DNA of 64,000 nucleotides from Streptomyces rubiginosohelvolus (GCF_014649875.1 NZ_BMTW01000015.1:123242-187241), one strand, 5' to 3'; counted from the first letter of the stretch, positions 26,569 to 37,009 are shown. The notes: a model not told the origin generated them from the letters alone. Translations and numbers: made by a program.

Positions 26569-29500
26569 GCAACATGACGAACACCGAAGCGAACACGGCG
26601 GCGACGGGCTCGACGGCCCTCCCCGCCCAGAACCGGGGCCGCAGCGCCGCCGCCCTCGCCGCCGAGGCCCGCGCGGCGAGCCTGCTGGACGCGGGCGCGA
26701 TCCTCCCGGCCGGGACCACCGAGCGGGACGACGCCGACACGCTGACCGCCCGCACCTACACGCACACCGCACTCGGGGACCGCCCGGTGGTCCGGCTCGT
26801 CCCGGGCACGCTCGCCGAGGCCGAGGACCTGGCCCTGGAGTTCCTGGGGCTGGCCCGGGCCGCCGAGGCCCCCGTCGTCGGGCAGATCCGCCGCGAGACG
26901 CTGGGCTTCCCCGCCTGGGCCCTGGTCAACGACCCGGCCAACGGGCACCACGCCCTCGCCCTGGTCAAGGACATCGAGCGGCTCGGCCGGCAGGCCAAGA
27001 CCCGCGCCGGAGCGGCCAAGGAAGGCTTCGACGAACTCGGCACCCGCCTCGGCCGTGCCGTGCCGCACTTCCTCCCCACCTACTACGAGCAGGTGGCCCG
27101 CCTCTTCCTCCAGGCCGAGAACGCCACCTACGCCGCCTCCTTCTTCGGCAAGGCCCGAGAGGCCGAGCGGGTCCACGGCCTGGTCGTGGACGAGGATCGG
27201 CAGCGCGCCGTCTTCCTGGAGTTCGCCCTCGCCGGCGCACTGACCGTCAAGGCCCTGCGCCAGTACGTGCGCGACCTGGTGGCCCGGCTCGCACCGGCCG
27301 ACGCCTGGGCGCAGTTCCGCCGCCTGCTGGTGGAGCGCTGCGCCGCCGGTATGCCGCCGTACGCGGCACTTCCGCAGGACGTACGCACGCTGGTCAAGGC
27401 CGCCGGACTGGACCGCGAGAGCGCCGAACGCGAGCTGGTGGCCGACCTGATCGGCTCTCCCGGAGTCGTCCGCGCCCCCGCCTCCTTCTGGGAGACCTAC
27501 GGCTCCGCGCTCATCGCCCTCGCCCGGGCGGACGCGTCCGTACGGGCCCGGCTCCTCGGGTTCTTCCCCGAGACCTTCAGCGAGAACGGCCGCGACACGG
27601 ACGGCGAATCCGGCTGGCTCGCCCTGCTGGCCGACTCCGGAGCCGAGGAACTGCTGACCGCACTCCCGGGCTCCTCCGACTCCGCCGACGCGGCCGTCTC
27701 CCCGGCGGACTGGCTCGCCCGCTGGGAGGCGTACCGACGCCGCAACCGGGCCACCTCGGGCCGCAGCCCCCGCACCCTGGACCTCACCGCCCGGATGGCG
27801 GACCGGCTGCGCGCCGACGGACGCCCCGTCGAACTGTTCCAGGGCCGCTGGCAGCCCACCGCCGACCTGGACCTTCTCGACCTCTGCCTGGCCTCCGGGG
27901 TCCCCGTGGCCGAGCCGGACGGCGAGGACTCGGGCCGTGGCCACCAGCGGTCGAACGGCTTCGCGCTGGGACAGTGGCTCGCCGACGACGAGCCCGGACA
28001 GCGGGATCTCGCCGCCGTCGCCGAACACCCGGGCTTCCGCGACCTCCTGCGCCGGAACGTCGGCGGCCTCGGCGACGGGCGCGGCCAGCGGCTGAGCGAC
28101 GCCGGGATGGCGAAGGTGGCCGCCCACCCGGTGCTCTCCGTCCTCCTGCGCGAGTGGCTGACCCGCTGTGCCGAGGAGTACACCGCCGCGCGAGGACTGC
28201 CCGGGCTGCGCATCGCCCTCAACAAGCTCTCGCCGTTCCGCGCCGTCGTCGCGGACGTCGCCCCGGAGGCCGCGCGCCTGCTCGAAGAGCACGACGTCGT
28301 ACCCCTGCTCGTCTCCACCCTGCGCACGGGCGTCTTCGACGAACTGGGCTGGCCCGCGCTCGACGAGACCTACACCGAACTGGCCGCCGAGGCAGCCACC
28401 GCATCGCGGCGGACGAACAACCGGTCGCATAATGTCGGCGTCACCGGTGCCTGGCCCGCGCTGATCCTGAGCACACAGGAACGGGCCGTCGTCGTCGGCC
28501 CGGAAGGCGTTCTGCTGCGGCACACCCTGCGACTGCCCCCCTCCACCGACCAGTGGCGGACACCCGCCTTCCGCTTCGTCGACGGCGAGTTGCTGGTGAT
28601 CTGGTGGGAGGACGGCAAGCAGCACGGCTACTGGTCGCACCGCCCCGCCGAGGTCTTCACCGTCGGCGGCGAGCAGACCCCTCGCTGGGGCCGCCCCACG
28701 CTCACCGACGAGGTCTCCGTACCGCTGCCCTCCGGCGGCAGCGCCACCGGAGGCAAGGCCCTGCACGCGGGCGACACCACCCTCCCGCCCCAGCGCGCCG
28801 TCCTCGCCGATGGCACCGGCCACTGGCGGGAGGGCCACCAGGGCACCGAGCGGGTGTGGCTGGAGTACGACCCGGTCAGCGGCACCCACGGCCGCGCCTC
28901 CCTGCCCGCCTTCCTCCGCTCCGGGGTGCAGGACGGCACCCGGCTGCTCGCCGAGCACTGCCAGGTGCTGCCCCTCCAGCCCGGTCTGGAGACCACCCCG
29001 TTCGGCACGGACGGCACGGTCCTCGGCCGCTGGGTCCGCCGCACCGCCACCGAGCCGGGCACGGCCGCCCCCGCCGACGGAGGCCGGATCGTCGCCGGTA
29101 CCCCCGACGGCCACACGGTCGCCCTGCCGCACCCGCTGCCCGACGGCGCCACCGTCGTGCCGCTCGGCGCCCTCACCCTGCCCGGCGGGTCGCGGCCCGC
29201 CGTGGTCCTGCGCCACCGGTCCGTCGAGGCGCACCCGGCGGACACCGACGGCACCGGCGGCGGCCTGTGGTCCGTCGGCACCGACTCCTCCGGCGGGAAC
29301 GACGCGGCGGGCACCCCCTACGTGCCGCCCGCCGTCTACTGGCACGCCCTGCGCCCCCGGGACGAGCAAGGATCGGCCACCCTGCGGAAGCTGACAGAGG
29401 CCCGGGCCCACGAGCTGTTCGACGAGGTCGCCGCCGCGGTCGTCCGGCACCTGAACGCGTTCCGGGCGGTCGAGGAGTACACCGGACCCTCGTCGCAGGA

Positions 29501-31745
29501 GATGAGCCAGGAGGCCGTCGCCCGGATCCTGCCCGAGGTGTCCGACGTACGCCTCCTCGCGGGCGTCACCGCGATCGTACGGAACGCCGTGGACCGGGCC
29601 GTCGCGGTCGCCCAGTACCTGGAGCCGCCCGCACCCGCGCAGCCGGTCACGCCCCGGAACACCGCACGCACCCAGGGCATGTTCTTCGACCACGAGCCCG
29701 GACACGGCGACGACACGACGCTGCGGGCCGCCACCGCCTGGGGCGCCGAGAAGGTGCGCGGCTCCTGGTACGGAGCCGCAAGCCGCTGGACGGCGATCCG
29801 GCAGATCCTCGCCGTCAACCACGTCCTCGGCGGTGAGCCGGCGTTCGGCCCGGCCACGCCGTCGAAGGTCCCCTTCACCCCCGTGGACGGCTGGCAGCGC
29901 GACGCGTACACGGTGCCCGGCGAATCCCTCGCCTGGACCCCTCTCCTCGACAAGCTGCCCGAACTGGCCTACCGGGCCGCCTCGGAGGCCACCTCCGCCG
30001 AGCACCGCGCCGGGCTCATCGTCCTGCTGGAAGCGCTCGCCGCGGGCCCGCTGGCCGACCCGGCGGGCACGGTCCGGCGGGTGGAGCTCGTCGAACCGCT
30101 CGACGCGGCGACCCCCGGCCGGACGGGACGCCCCGAGGCCGTGCACCGCCTCGGGCAGGTGCTCCGCAAGGGCGCCCGCACCGTCGTGGTCCTGGCCAAC
30201 CACGGCCGCAACTCCCGGGACGACGCGGCCCGCTGGCTCGCCCTGGACCACGACCCGACCGGAGCCTTCGGACCCGTCCCCGGCTTCACCCTCGACCGCG
30301 AGCACGTCTACCGGCAGGGCATCGCCCGCGACCGGCTCACCCGGCTCACCGCCCTGGTACGGGACAAGGGCCCGGCGCCCTGGCGTCCGGAAGCCGCCGA
30401 GGCGTTCCACACGGCCACCGGAATCGGCCCCCTCCAGGCCACCGCGCTGCTGTCGGCGGCTGTCGAGGAGCCCGGCGCCGAGGCGCTGGCCCTCCTCGGC
30501 ACGAAGAGCCGCGCCTTCGAGACCGCCCAGGACCGGCTGGACGCCCTGCCCCGCGACGAACGGCACACCGTGCTCCGGGCGTTGCTGCCCGCGGACCCGG
30601 CCGAGCTGTGGTCCACGGGCCCCGACGTCCGGGCCGCCGCCGAGACCTGGGGGGAACTCCTGGGGTCCCTCGTCCGCGTCCCCGAGGAACTGGACCTCGA
30701 CCTCAGCGGGGCCACTGCCGCCTCCGTCGACCTGATCCTCAACGCGGGCACCCGCAGCTGGCTCGCCCACGGCACCCCCGTACCGGACGGCAGCGCCCGC
30801 CCGGCCCTCCACCGGGTCAGCGCGCGCGGCGCGGTCGCGAACGCCCTGACCGCCCTGCGCACCCTCGCGTACACGCTGCCGTACGGTCACCCCCTGCGGG
30901 CCCACCTGCCCGTCGGCCTCGCGGCGCTGCGCAGCCGTCTCGCCGACCCCGGACTGGTGCTGGACCTCGGTCTGGACTGGACCGAGTCGGGGACGTCCCT
31001 CGGCACCGCGATCCGCGCCGCCCACGCACTCCCCGAATCCGGCGGTGCCGAGGCCGACGGACTGGTCCGGGCCGGCACGGCGCTGCTGCTCGCCCCCGGG
31101 TACGGCGACAGCGAGAGGCTGCTGATCCGCCCGGCGGGACTGGAGGGCTCCGACGATCCGGTGTTCGGCCTGGTCGAGGGCACCGTCGGCCCCCACCGCA
31201 CCGGCGACCTCCTCGCCCTGCGCGCCCTGCTGGGATCGGAGTCCGACGCCCTGGCCTCGGCGGGTGCCCCCGACGGCTCCGCCCACCACCCGGCCCAGGA
31301 CCCGACGCGTACGGTGCCGGACCTGGTGGCCGAGGCGGCCGCCGCCCTCGCCCTGAGCGAGGACGCCGCCGCCCTCTACCTGATGCTGCTCGCCCTGCCC
31401 GACCCGACGGACCGCAACTGCGTCCGCTGGACCGAGTGGAAGCCGGCCCGGATCAAGAAGGCCCGCGCGGAACTCGCCGCCACCGACCTCGTCGTGGAGG
31501 CGAAGCGCTCCCGGGCCGGCCGCACCCTGTTCCTTCCCTGCGGCTGGCTCGAACGCGGCGCCCCCGGGCTGCCGCTGGAGACCTGGAAGGAAGGCCTGTA
31601 CCCCGTGGCGGGGTCCGCCCGGACCCTGCCCCACCTCCCCGTCCCCGCGCTGTACGCAGCCGCCTGGGCACGGGTCCGGGGCGGCGACGCCCCCGCCTTC
31701 GAAGAACTGAACACCCGCGCCACCCGGAAGGGCCGCCGCCGATGA
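26565..31745 (+). CDS. Giant protein of unknown function (1726 aa) in the yeh-type operon
   Basis: No known catalytic motif was found in this 1726-aa soluble protein. It has no signal peptide or membrane segment. Residues about 60-620 look alpha-helical, with repeated aliphatic helices (for example LPTYYEQVARLFLQAENATY). Residues about 635-930 are rich in short strands with Trp and His (FVDGELLVIWWEDGKQHG), suggesting a propeller-like region. The C-terminal 700 residues are helical again and end in a basic tail (ATRKGRRR). Position and size suggest the counterpart of the long YehI (MolR) protein of E. coli, whose DUF4132 part would be the separate gene before it; that relation is inferred from gene order. 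ATG 26565 overlaps the previous stop by 4 nt; a second ATG lies 9 nt on. Confidence 0.75.
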   Translation: MSNMTNTEANTAATGSTALPAQNRGRSAAALAAEARAASLLDAGAILPAGTTERDDADTLTARTYTHTALGDRPVVRLVPGTLAEAEDLALEFLGLARAAEAPVVGQIRRETLGFPAWALVNDPANGHHALALVKDIERLGRQAKTRAGAAKEGFDELGTRLGRAVPHFLPTYYEQVARLFLQAENATYAASFFGKAREAERVHGLVVDEDRQRAVFLEFALAGALTVKALRQYVRDLVARLAPADAWAQFRRLLVERCAAGMPPYAALPQDVRTLVKAAGLDRESAERELVADLIGSPGVVRAPASFWETYGSALIALARADASVRARLLGFFPETFSENGRDTDGESGWLALLADSGAEELLTALPGSSDSADAAVSPADWLARWEAYRRRNRATSGRSPRTLDLTARMADRLRADGRPVELFQGRWQPTADLDLLDLCLASGVPVAEPDGEDSGRGHQRSNGFALGQWLADDEPGQRDLAAVAEHPGFRDLLRRNVGGLGDGRGQRLSDAGMAKVAAHPVLSVLLREWLTRCAEEYTAARGLPGLRIALNKLSPFRAVVADVAPEAARLLEEHDVVPLLVSTLRTGVFDELGWPALDETYTELAAEAATASRRTNNRSHNVGVTGAWPALILSTQERAVVVGPEGVLLRHTLRLPPSTDQWRTPAFRFVDGELLVIWWEDGKQHGYWSHRPAEVFTVGGEQTPRWGRPTLTDEVSVPLPSGGSATGGKALHAGDTTLPPQRAVLADGTGHWREGHQGTERVWLEYDPVSGTHGRASLPAFLRSGVQDGTRLLAEHCQVLPLQPGLETTPFGTDGTVLGRWVRRTATEPGTAAPADGGRIVAGTPDGHTVALPHPLPDGATVVPLGALTLPGGSRPAVVLRHRSVEAHPADTDGTGGGLWSVGTDSSGGNDAAGTPYVPPAVYWHALRPRDEQGSATLRKLTEARAHELFDEVAAAVVRHLNAFRAVEEYTGPSSQEMSQEAVARILPEVSDVRLLAGVTAIVRNAVDRAVAVAQYLEPPAPAQPVTPRNTARTQGMFFDHEPGHGDDTTLRAATAWGAEKVRGSWYGAASRWTAIRQILAVNHVLGGEPAFGPATPSKVPFTPVDGWQRDAYTVPGESLAWTPLLDKLPELAYRAASEATSAEHRAGLIVLLEALAAGPLADPAGTVRRVELVEPLDAATPGRTGRPEAVHRLGQVLRKGARTVVVLANHGRNSRDDAARWLALDHDPTGAFGPVPGFTLDREHVYRQGIARDRLTRLTALVRDKGPAPWRPEAAEAFHTATGIGPLQATALLSAAVEEPGAEALALLGTKSRAFETAQDRLDALPRDERHTVLRALLPADPAELWSTGPDVRAAAETWGELLGSLVRVPEELDLDLSGATAASVDLILNAGTRSWLAHGTPVPDGSARPALHRVSARGAVANALTALRTLAYTLPYGHPLRAHLPVGLAALRSRLADPGLVLDLGLDWTESGTSLGTAIRAAHALPESGGAEADGLVRAGTALLLAPGYGDSERLLIRPAGLEGSDDPVFGLVEGTVGPHRTGDLLALRALLGSESDALASAGAPDGSAHHPAQDPTRTVPDLVAEAAAALALSEDAAALYLMLLALPDPTDRNCVRWTEWKPARIKKARAELAATDLVVEAKRSRAGRTLFLPCGWLERGAPGLPLETWKEGLYPVAGSARTLPHLPVPALYAAAWARVRGGDAPAFEELNTRATRKGRRR

Positions 31746-32980
31746 CGTACGACACCACGACCACCCCCGACAGCACCACGCCGGACGGCACCCTCGCGGG
31801 AGGCGTCCCGGGCCAGGCGACGGCGCCCGGCCACGGGCCGCGGCAGATCACCCCGCCCGAGGACCGGTACGCCACCGAGCTGGCCTTCCTCGCCGCGCAC
31901 GACTCCGGCCCGCGCCCGCCCGGCTGGCTGCTCACCCCCCGTGCCGTCGTCACCTTCGTGATGGGCAGCGCGGGTGACGCCCTGAGCCTGCCGAAGGGGG
32001 CCCGGCCCGGCGCCGGAGTGCCGCGCCGTCTGGTGATCGAGCAGAAGTTCGTCGGCGAACGCGCCTTGGTCGAACGGTGTGTGGTCACCCTCGCCGGGGA
32101 ACGCGGGCTTCTCCTCGTCGGCGAACCGGGCACCGCCAAGTCCATGCTCTCCGAGCTGCTGTCGGCGGCCGTCTGCGGGACCAGCGCGCTCACCGTGCAG
32201 GGCACCGCGGGCACCACCGAGGACCAGCTCAAGTACGGCTGGAACTACGCGCTGCTGCTTGCCCAGGGCCCCACCGAGCAGGCCCTGGTGCCGTCCCCGG
32301 TCCTCACCGCCATGACCCGGGGCGCCGTCGCCCGCGTCGAGGAGGTCACCCGCTGTCTGCCCGAGGTCCAGGACGCCCTCGTGTCCCTGCTCTCCGAGCG
32401 GCGGATCGCGGTGCCCGAACTGGCGGGCGGCGACGGCGCCCAGGTGCACGCGGCCCCCGGCTTCACCCTCATCGCCACCGCGAACCTCCGGGACAAGGGC
32501 GTCTCGGAGATGTCCGCGGCCCTGAAGCGGCGCTTCAACTTCGAGACCGTGGGCCCCATCGGCGACGTGGACGCCGAGACCGCACTCGTCCGGAGCCAGT
32601 CGCGGGCCGCCGTCGAACGCGTGGGTGCCGCCTACCAGGTGGACGACGCGGTTCTCGAAGCCCTCGTCACCGCCTTCCGGGACCTGCGCGAGGGCCGCTC
32701 CGTGGAGGGCTGGGAGGTCGAACGCCCGTCCACGGTGATGAGCACGGCGGAGGCCGTCTCCGTCGCGGGCTCCCTGGGCCTGGCCGCCGCCTATTTCCCC
32801 GGCGACCGGGACGTACTCTCCCTGCTGCCCGGGCATCTGCTCGGCGTCGTCCGCAAGGACGACCCCGCCGACGCGGCACGGCTGCTGGGGTACTGGGACG
32901 GGCCGGTGCGCAGGCGCGCGGAGCAGGGTTCGGCCACCTGGCGTGCGCTGTGGGACCTGCGCTCGGTGCTGGAGAGCTGA
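31742..32980 (+). CDS. MoxR-type AAA+ ATPase (YehL-like)
   Basis: AAA+ ATPase of the MoxR group, 412 aa. After a disordered Thr/Pro/Gly-rich start (residues 1-40) come Walker A GEPGTAKS, the loop TAGTTEDQLKYGWNYAL, a Walker B-like VARVEEVTR, sensor 1 FTLIATANLRDKG and the arginine-finger segment ALKRRFNFE. MoxR ATPases work with von Willebrand A domain partners to remodel or load metal into client proteins. The next gene supplies such a vWA domain. Start and stop overlaps (4 nt with the giant gene; 3-nt gap to the next gene) indicate coupled translation. It resembles E. coli YehL by sequence type and position. Confidence 0.9.
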   Translation: MTYDTTTTPDSTTPDGTLAGGVPGQATAPGHGPRQITPPEDRYATELAFLAAHDSGPRPPGWLLTPRAVVTFVMGSAGDALSLPKGARPGAGVPRRLVIEQKFVGERALVERCVVTLAGERGLLLVGEPGTAKSMLSELLSAAVCGTSALTVQGTAGTTEDQLKYGWNYALLLAQGPTEQALVPSPVLTAMTRGAVARVEEVTRCLPEVQDALVSLLSERRIAVPELAGGDGAQVHAAPGFTLIATANLRDKGVSEMSAALKRRFNFETVGPIGDVDAETALVRSQSRAAVERVGAAYQVDDAVLEALVTAFRDLREGRSVEGWEVERPSTVMSTAEAVSVAGSLGLAAAYFPGDRDVLSLLPGHLLGVVRKDDPADAARLLGYWDGPVRRRAEQGSATWRALWDLRSVLES

Positions 32981-32983
32981 CGG

Positions 32984-35900
32984 ATGAACGAGTCGACCAT
33001 GGCCGGGGCCTCCGCCGAGGCACCGCCCGCCGCCGGCGTGCCCACCGGTGCTCCCACGGCTCCCGTGGTTCCTGCGGTTCCCGGGCGGGGTCCGGCGGGC
33101 GGACCGGCCACCGCGGAAGCCGCGGTGGCGGCCCTCGCGGAGGCCGGTCCCGGGGCACCGTTCCTGATCGGGGTACGCCACCACGCGCCCTCGCTGGCGG
33201 CCGCCCTGCCCGCCCTGCTGGACGCGGCCGACCCCGACGTCCTCCTCGTCGAACTGCCCGCCGAGTTCCAGCCCTGGCTGGGCTGGCTCGCCCACGAGGA
33301 GACCGAGGCCCCGGTGGCGCTGGCCGCGGTGCCCGCCGCCGGCCCGGCGGGTGAACGGGGCCCGGCCTTCTACCCGTTCGCGGACTTCTCGCCCGAACTG
33401 GTCGCGCTGCGCTGGGCGGCGAGGAACGGCGTCCCGGCCGTGGCCTGCGACCTGCCCCTGGCCGACCGGGCCTGGGCGGAGGGTCGCGACGGGGCCCCCG
33501 CCCCGGTTCCCGGCGCCGCCTCCGCACCCGTGCCGGGGGAGGGGCACGGGCTGTCCGCCGCGCTCCGGTCCCGGCTCACCGGCCGGGAGGGCGACGACCT
33601 GTGGGACCGCCTGGTGGAGGCCCAGGCGCCCGGCTCGACACCCGAGGCGCTCCGCCGTGCCGCCCTGCTCACCGGCTGGGCGCTGCGTTACGAGGCCGAG
33701 GCGCGGGGCGGGGTGCACGGCACGGACCTGGTACGCGAGGCATGCATGCGCGGCCATGTCGCGGAGGCCCTGGCGAACGGACGGCGGCCCGCCGTGGTGG
33801 TGGGCGCCTTCCACACCCCGGCGCTGTTGCGGTCAGGGGCGGGGGCGGACGGGACAGCCTGCACTGCTGTTGCCGCCGCCGAGGAGGCGGGATCGCCGGG
33901 CCCGCCCTCCGTGCCGGAGCCGAGCGTGGGCGGGCACGCCGACGGCGTTGCCGGGGCGGCCGCGTGCACGGTCTCCCTGATCCCGTACACGTACCCGCTG
34001 CTCGATTCCCGCTCCGGCTACCCGGCCGGCATCCGGGACCCGGAGTGGCAGCACACCGTCCTGGAGGCCGCCGGGGACCCGGCGGTGGTGCACGAGGCGC
34101 TGGTCCGCACCGCCGTACGTCTCTGTGCCGCCCTGCGCGAACAGGGCCACCCCTACGGCCCGGCGGACGGCCGGGAGATCGTCCGGGTCGCCGGTGACCT
34201 GGCCCGGCTGCGCGATCTGCCCGCGCCGGGCCGCGGTGAACTGCTGGAAGCCGTGCAGACGGTGCTGGGGCGCGGCGAGACCTACGGCACGGGACGCGCC
34301 GTCGCCCAGGCCCTCGAGCGCGTGCTCGTCGGAGCCCGCACCGGGCGGCCGGCACCCGCCGCTCCGCGCAGCGGACTGAGCCCCGCCGTCGAGGCCGAGA
34401 CCGCGGCGCTCGCGCTCCCCGGGCCGCAGGACGCGCACGAGAAGGCACCGCGCGACCTCCGGCTCGACCCGGCGCGCTCCGCCCTGGACCGCCGCCGCGA
34501 ACTGCTGCTGCGCAGACTGACGGTGTGCGGCATTCCCTACGCGCAGGAGCAGGAGGTGACGGGCGCGGCGGGTGCTGAAGGACTGACGACACGCTGGCGG
34601 GTGCGGTGGACCCCGGCGACGGCCGCGATGCTCACCGCGGCCGGGGCCCGTGGCGTCACCCCGGCCCAGGCGGCCGAGGGTGTGCTGCGGAAGCGCCACG
34701 CGGCCGAGCGCGCGGAGGGCGGTCCGACGGCCGCCCAGGTCGTCCGCGGCCTCGCGGAGGCCGCCGCGTGCGGGCTGCCCGCCCCTGCCGACGAACGGCT
34801 GACCGAACTCGCGGCCGTGCTCCCCGCGAGCGGCACCCTCCCCGAACTCCTCGCCGGGCTCGACCTGCTGGACCGCGTCGACGCGGGCCATCTGCCGGGC
34901 CTGACCGAGCCCGACGGCCCTGACAACCGGTCCGACAGCTCCGAAGTGCCGTCAGAAAGCTCCGGAATTCCGTCCGACCGCCCTGCCGCGGCCCTGGACG
35001 CCGCCGACACCACCAGGGCCGCCCGCACCGCGCACGCTGCGGAACTGCTGACCGCTGCCGCGGTGCGCCAGGTCGAGGGGCTGACCGGCTCCGAGAAGCC
35101 GGAGGACGCCCGCGCCCTGCTCGAACTGGCCCAGCGGGCCGATCGGCTGGGCGGCATCCGGCTCACCGACGCCCTTGCCCGGCTGGCCGCCGACGGCGCC
35201 CCGCTGATCGCCGCGGCGGCCGGAGCGGTCAGGGTGCTCACCGGCCATGAAGAGGCCGAGGCCTTCGGGGAGCGCGTCGCCTCCTGGGTGGACGGTGCCG
35301 TGGACAGCACTTCCCGGGCCACGCTCACCGCCCGGCTCTCCGGCGTCCTGACGGTCGCGGGCCCGCTCCTGACCGTCGGCGTCGGCGCCCTGGATCCGTT
35401 GCTGGACCGGGTCGTCGAGCTGGACGACTCCGCGTTCCTGGCCCGCCTGCCGGCCCTGCGCGGTGGCTTCGACACCCTGAGCCCGGCCGCCCGGGACCGT
35501 CTGCTGGGCACCGTCGAGGAGCGGCTGGGCGAACGGGTGGACGATCTCGACGCCGACGATCCGGCCGAACTGGCCCGCCGTACGGCCGCCGACCTCGCGG
35601 CGCGGGAGCTGCTGACGGGACTCGGCCTGCCCGTCCCGCCGTCGCCGGACGACGGCCGGGTCCCACCGCCGTCGGACCACTCCGCCGCAGCCCCCGCGAC
35701 GGCGCCTCTTACGGCTGTCACCCCCGCCGACGAGCCCCGGGCCGAGGCGACCTCTGCCGAGACGGCACCCGTAACCGCACTCACCACCGAGGCGCCCTCG
35801 ACAGAGGTGCCCCCTGCCACGGCACACCCCACCGAGGCGCCCCGCGCCACGGCGCCCTCCACCGAGGCGGGACCCGCCCAGGCTCCCGCCCGTACCCTCG

Positions 35901-37009
35901 CACCCGCCGACCGTTGGCGGCTCGTGCTCGGCCGGAGCTCCGACCGGTTGCCGTCCGGCGCCGCCCGGCTGGCGACCGCGCTGGACGAGCTCTACGGCGC
36001 GGGACACGGGGAGGGTTCCCGCGGCGGCCTCCCCGGGCGCGACGGGTCCGGGGCCGGTGGCGGGCGGGAGCCGTCGTTCCCCGGTGTCCGCGAGTGGTCC
36101 GAGGAGCTGGCCGCGCTGTTCGGCCCCGGTGTCCGCGAAGAGGTCCTCGCCGCCGCGGCCGTGACGGGGCGGCAGGACGTCCTGGCCGAACTCGACCCGG
36201 CGGCCGCCACCCCCTCCGTGGAGCTGCTCCGGACGATCCTGCAGTACGCCGGCGGCCTTCCCGAAGCCCGCCTCGCGGCGCTCCGACCCCTGGTGCGTCA
36301 CCTGGTCGAGGAACTGACCCGGCAGCTCGCCACCCGGCTGCGGCCAGCGCTGACCGGCGCGATGACGGCCCGGCCCACCCGCCGCCCCGGCGGCCGGCTC
36401 GACCTGCCGCGTACTCTGCACGCCAATCTGGCCACCGCCCGCCGGACGGCCGACGGCACGATCCAGGTGATTCCCGAAAAGCCCGTCTTCCGCAGCCGTG
36501 CCCGCCGGTCGGCCGACTGGCGGCTGATCCTGGTCACCGACGTCTCCGGGTCCATGGAGGCCTCCACGATCTGGTCCGCGCTGACCGCCTCGGTGCTCGC
36601 CGGGGTGCCGACCCTGAGCACCCACTTCCTGGCGTTCTCCACCGAAGTCGTCGACCTCACCGGCCATGTACGCGATCCCCTCTCCCTCCTGCTGGAAGTG
36701 AGTGTGGGCGGCGGAACGCACATCGCCGCCGGGCTCCGGCACGCCCGCGGCCTGATCGAGGTGCCTTCGCGCACCCTCGTCGTCGTCATCAGCGACTTCG
36801 AGGAGGGCGGGCCGCTCGCCGGACTTCTGGCCGAGGTGCGGGCGCTGGTGAACACCGGCTGCCACGTCCTCGGGTGCGCGAGCCTCGACGACGCCGGCCG
36901 ACCCCGCTACTCGACGGGCGTCGCCGGGCAGCTCGTGGCCGCGGGGATGCCCGTGGCGGCCCTCAGCCCACTCGAACTGGCCCGCTGGATAGGGGAGAAG
37001 ACCGCATGA
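32984..37009 (+). CDS. DUF5682-vWA fusion protein (YehM-YehP-like)
   Basis: A 1341-aa protein with two parts. The N-terminal part (about 35-890) fits DUF5682: FLIGVRHHAPSLAAALPALL, DVLLVELPAEF and VALRWAARNGVPAVACDLPL. Residues about 905-970 are a low-complexity linker of repeated Thr-Glu-Ala-Pro units. The C-terminal part (about 970-1341) ends in a von Willebrand A domain with an intact metal-ion site: DVSGS at residues 1186-1190, GGGTHIAAG and VVISDFEEGG. In E. coli these parts are separate genes, yehM and yehP. The vWA domain is the expected partner of the MoxR ATPase encoded just upstream. ATG 32984 lies 3 nt after the ATPase stop; the end overlaps the SWIM gene by 4 nt. Confidence 0.87.
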   Translation: MNESTMAGASAEAPPAAGVPTGAPTAPVVPAVPGRGPAGGPATAEAAVAALAEAGPGAPFLIGVRHHAPSLAAALPALLDAADPDVLLVELPAEFQPWLGWLAHEETEAPVALAAVPAAGPAGERGPAFYPFADFSPELVALRWAARNGVPAVACDLPLADRAWAEGRDGAPAPVPGAASAPVPGEGHGLSAALRSRLTGREGDDLWDRLVEAQAPGSTPEALRRAALLTGWALRYEAEARGGVHGTDLVREACMRGHVAEALANGRRPAVVVGAFHTPALLRSGAGADGTACTAVAAAEEAGSPGPPSVPEPSVGGHADGVAGAAACTVSLIPYTYPLLDSRSGYPAGIRDPEWQHTVLEAAGDPAVVHEALVRTAVRLCAALREQGHPYGPADGREIVRVAGDLARLRDLPAPGRGELLEAVQTVLGRGETYGTGRAVAQALERVLVGARTGRPAPAAPRSGLSPAVEAETAALALPGPQDAHEKAPRDLRLDPARSALDRRRELLLRRLTVCGIPYAQEQEVTGAAGAEGLTTRWRVRWTPATAAMLTAAGARGVTPAQAAEGVLRKRHAAERAEGGPTAAQVVRGLAEAAACGLPAPADERLTELAAVLPASGTLPELLAGLDLLDRVDAGHLPGLTEPDGPDNRSDSSEVPSESSGIPSDRPAAALDAADTTRAARTAHAAELLTAAAVRQVEGLTGSEKPEDARALLELAQRADRLGGIRLTDALARLAADGAPLIAAAAGAVRVLTGHEEAEAFGERVASWVDGAVDSTSRATLTARLSGVLTVAGPLLTVGVGALDPLLDRVVELDDSAFLARLPALRGGFDTLSPAARDRLLGTVEERLGERVDDLDADDPAELARRTAADLAARELLTGLGLPVPPSPDDGRVPPPSDHSAAAPATAPLTAVTPADEPRAEATSAETAPVTALTTEAPSTEVPPATAHPTEAPRATAPSTEAGPAQAPARTLAPADRWRLVLGRSSDRLPSGAARLATALDELYGAGHGEGSRGGLPGRDGSGAGGGREPSFPGVREWSEELAALFGPGVREEVLAAAAVTGRQDVLAELDPAAATPSVELLRTILQYAGGLPEARLAALRPLVRHLVEELTRQLATRLRPALTGAMTARPTRRPGGRLDLPRTLHANLATARRTADGTIQVIPEKPVFRSRARRSADWRLILVTDVSGSMEASTIWSALTASVLAGVPTLSTHFLAFSTEVVDLTGHVRDPLSLLLEVSVGGGTHIAAGLRHARGLIEVPSRTLVVVISDFEEGGPLAGLLAEVRALVNTGCHVLGCASLDDAGRPRYSTGVAGQLVAAGMPVAALSPLELARWIGEKTA

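Noticed and set aside
26526..31634. 1702-codon minus-strand frame opposite the giant gene
   Set aside because: Gly/Arg/Gln-rich antisense frame without motifs; the plus-strand frame has coupled neighbours and normal codon use.
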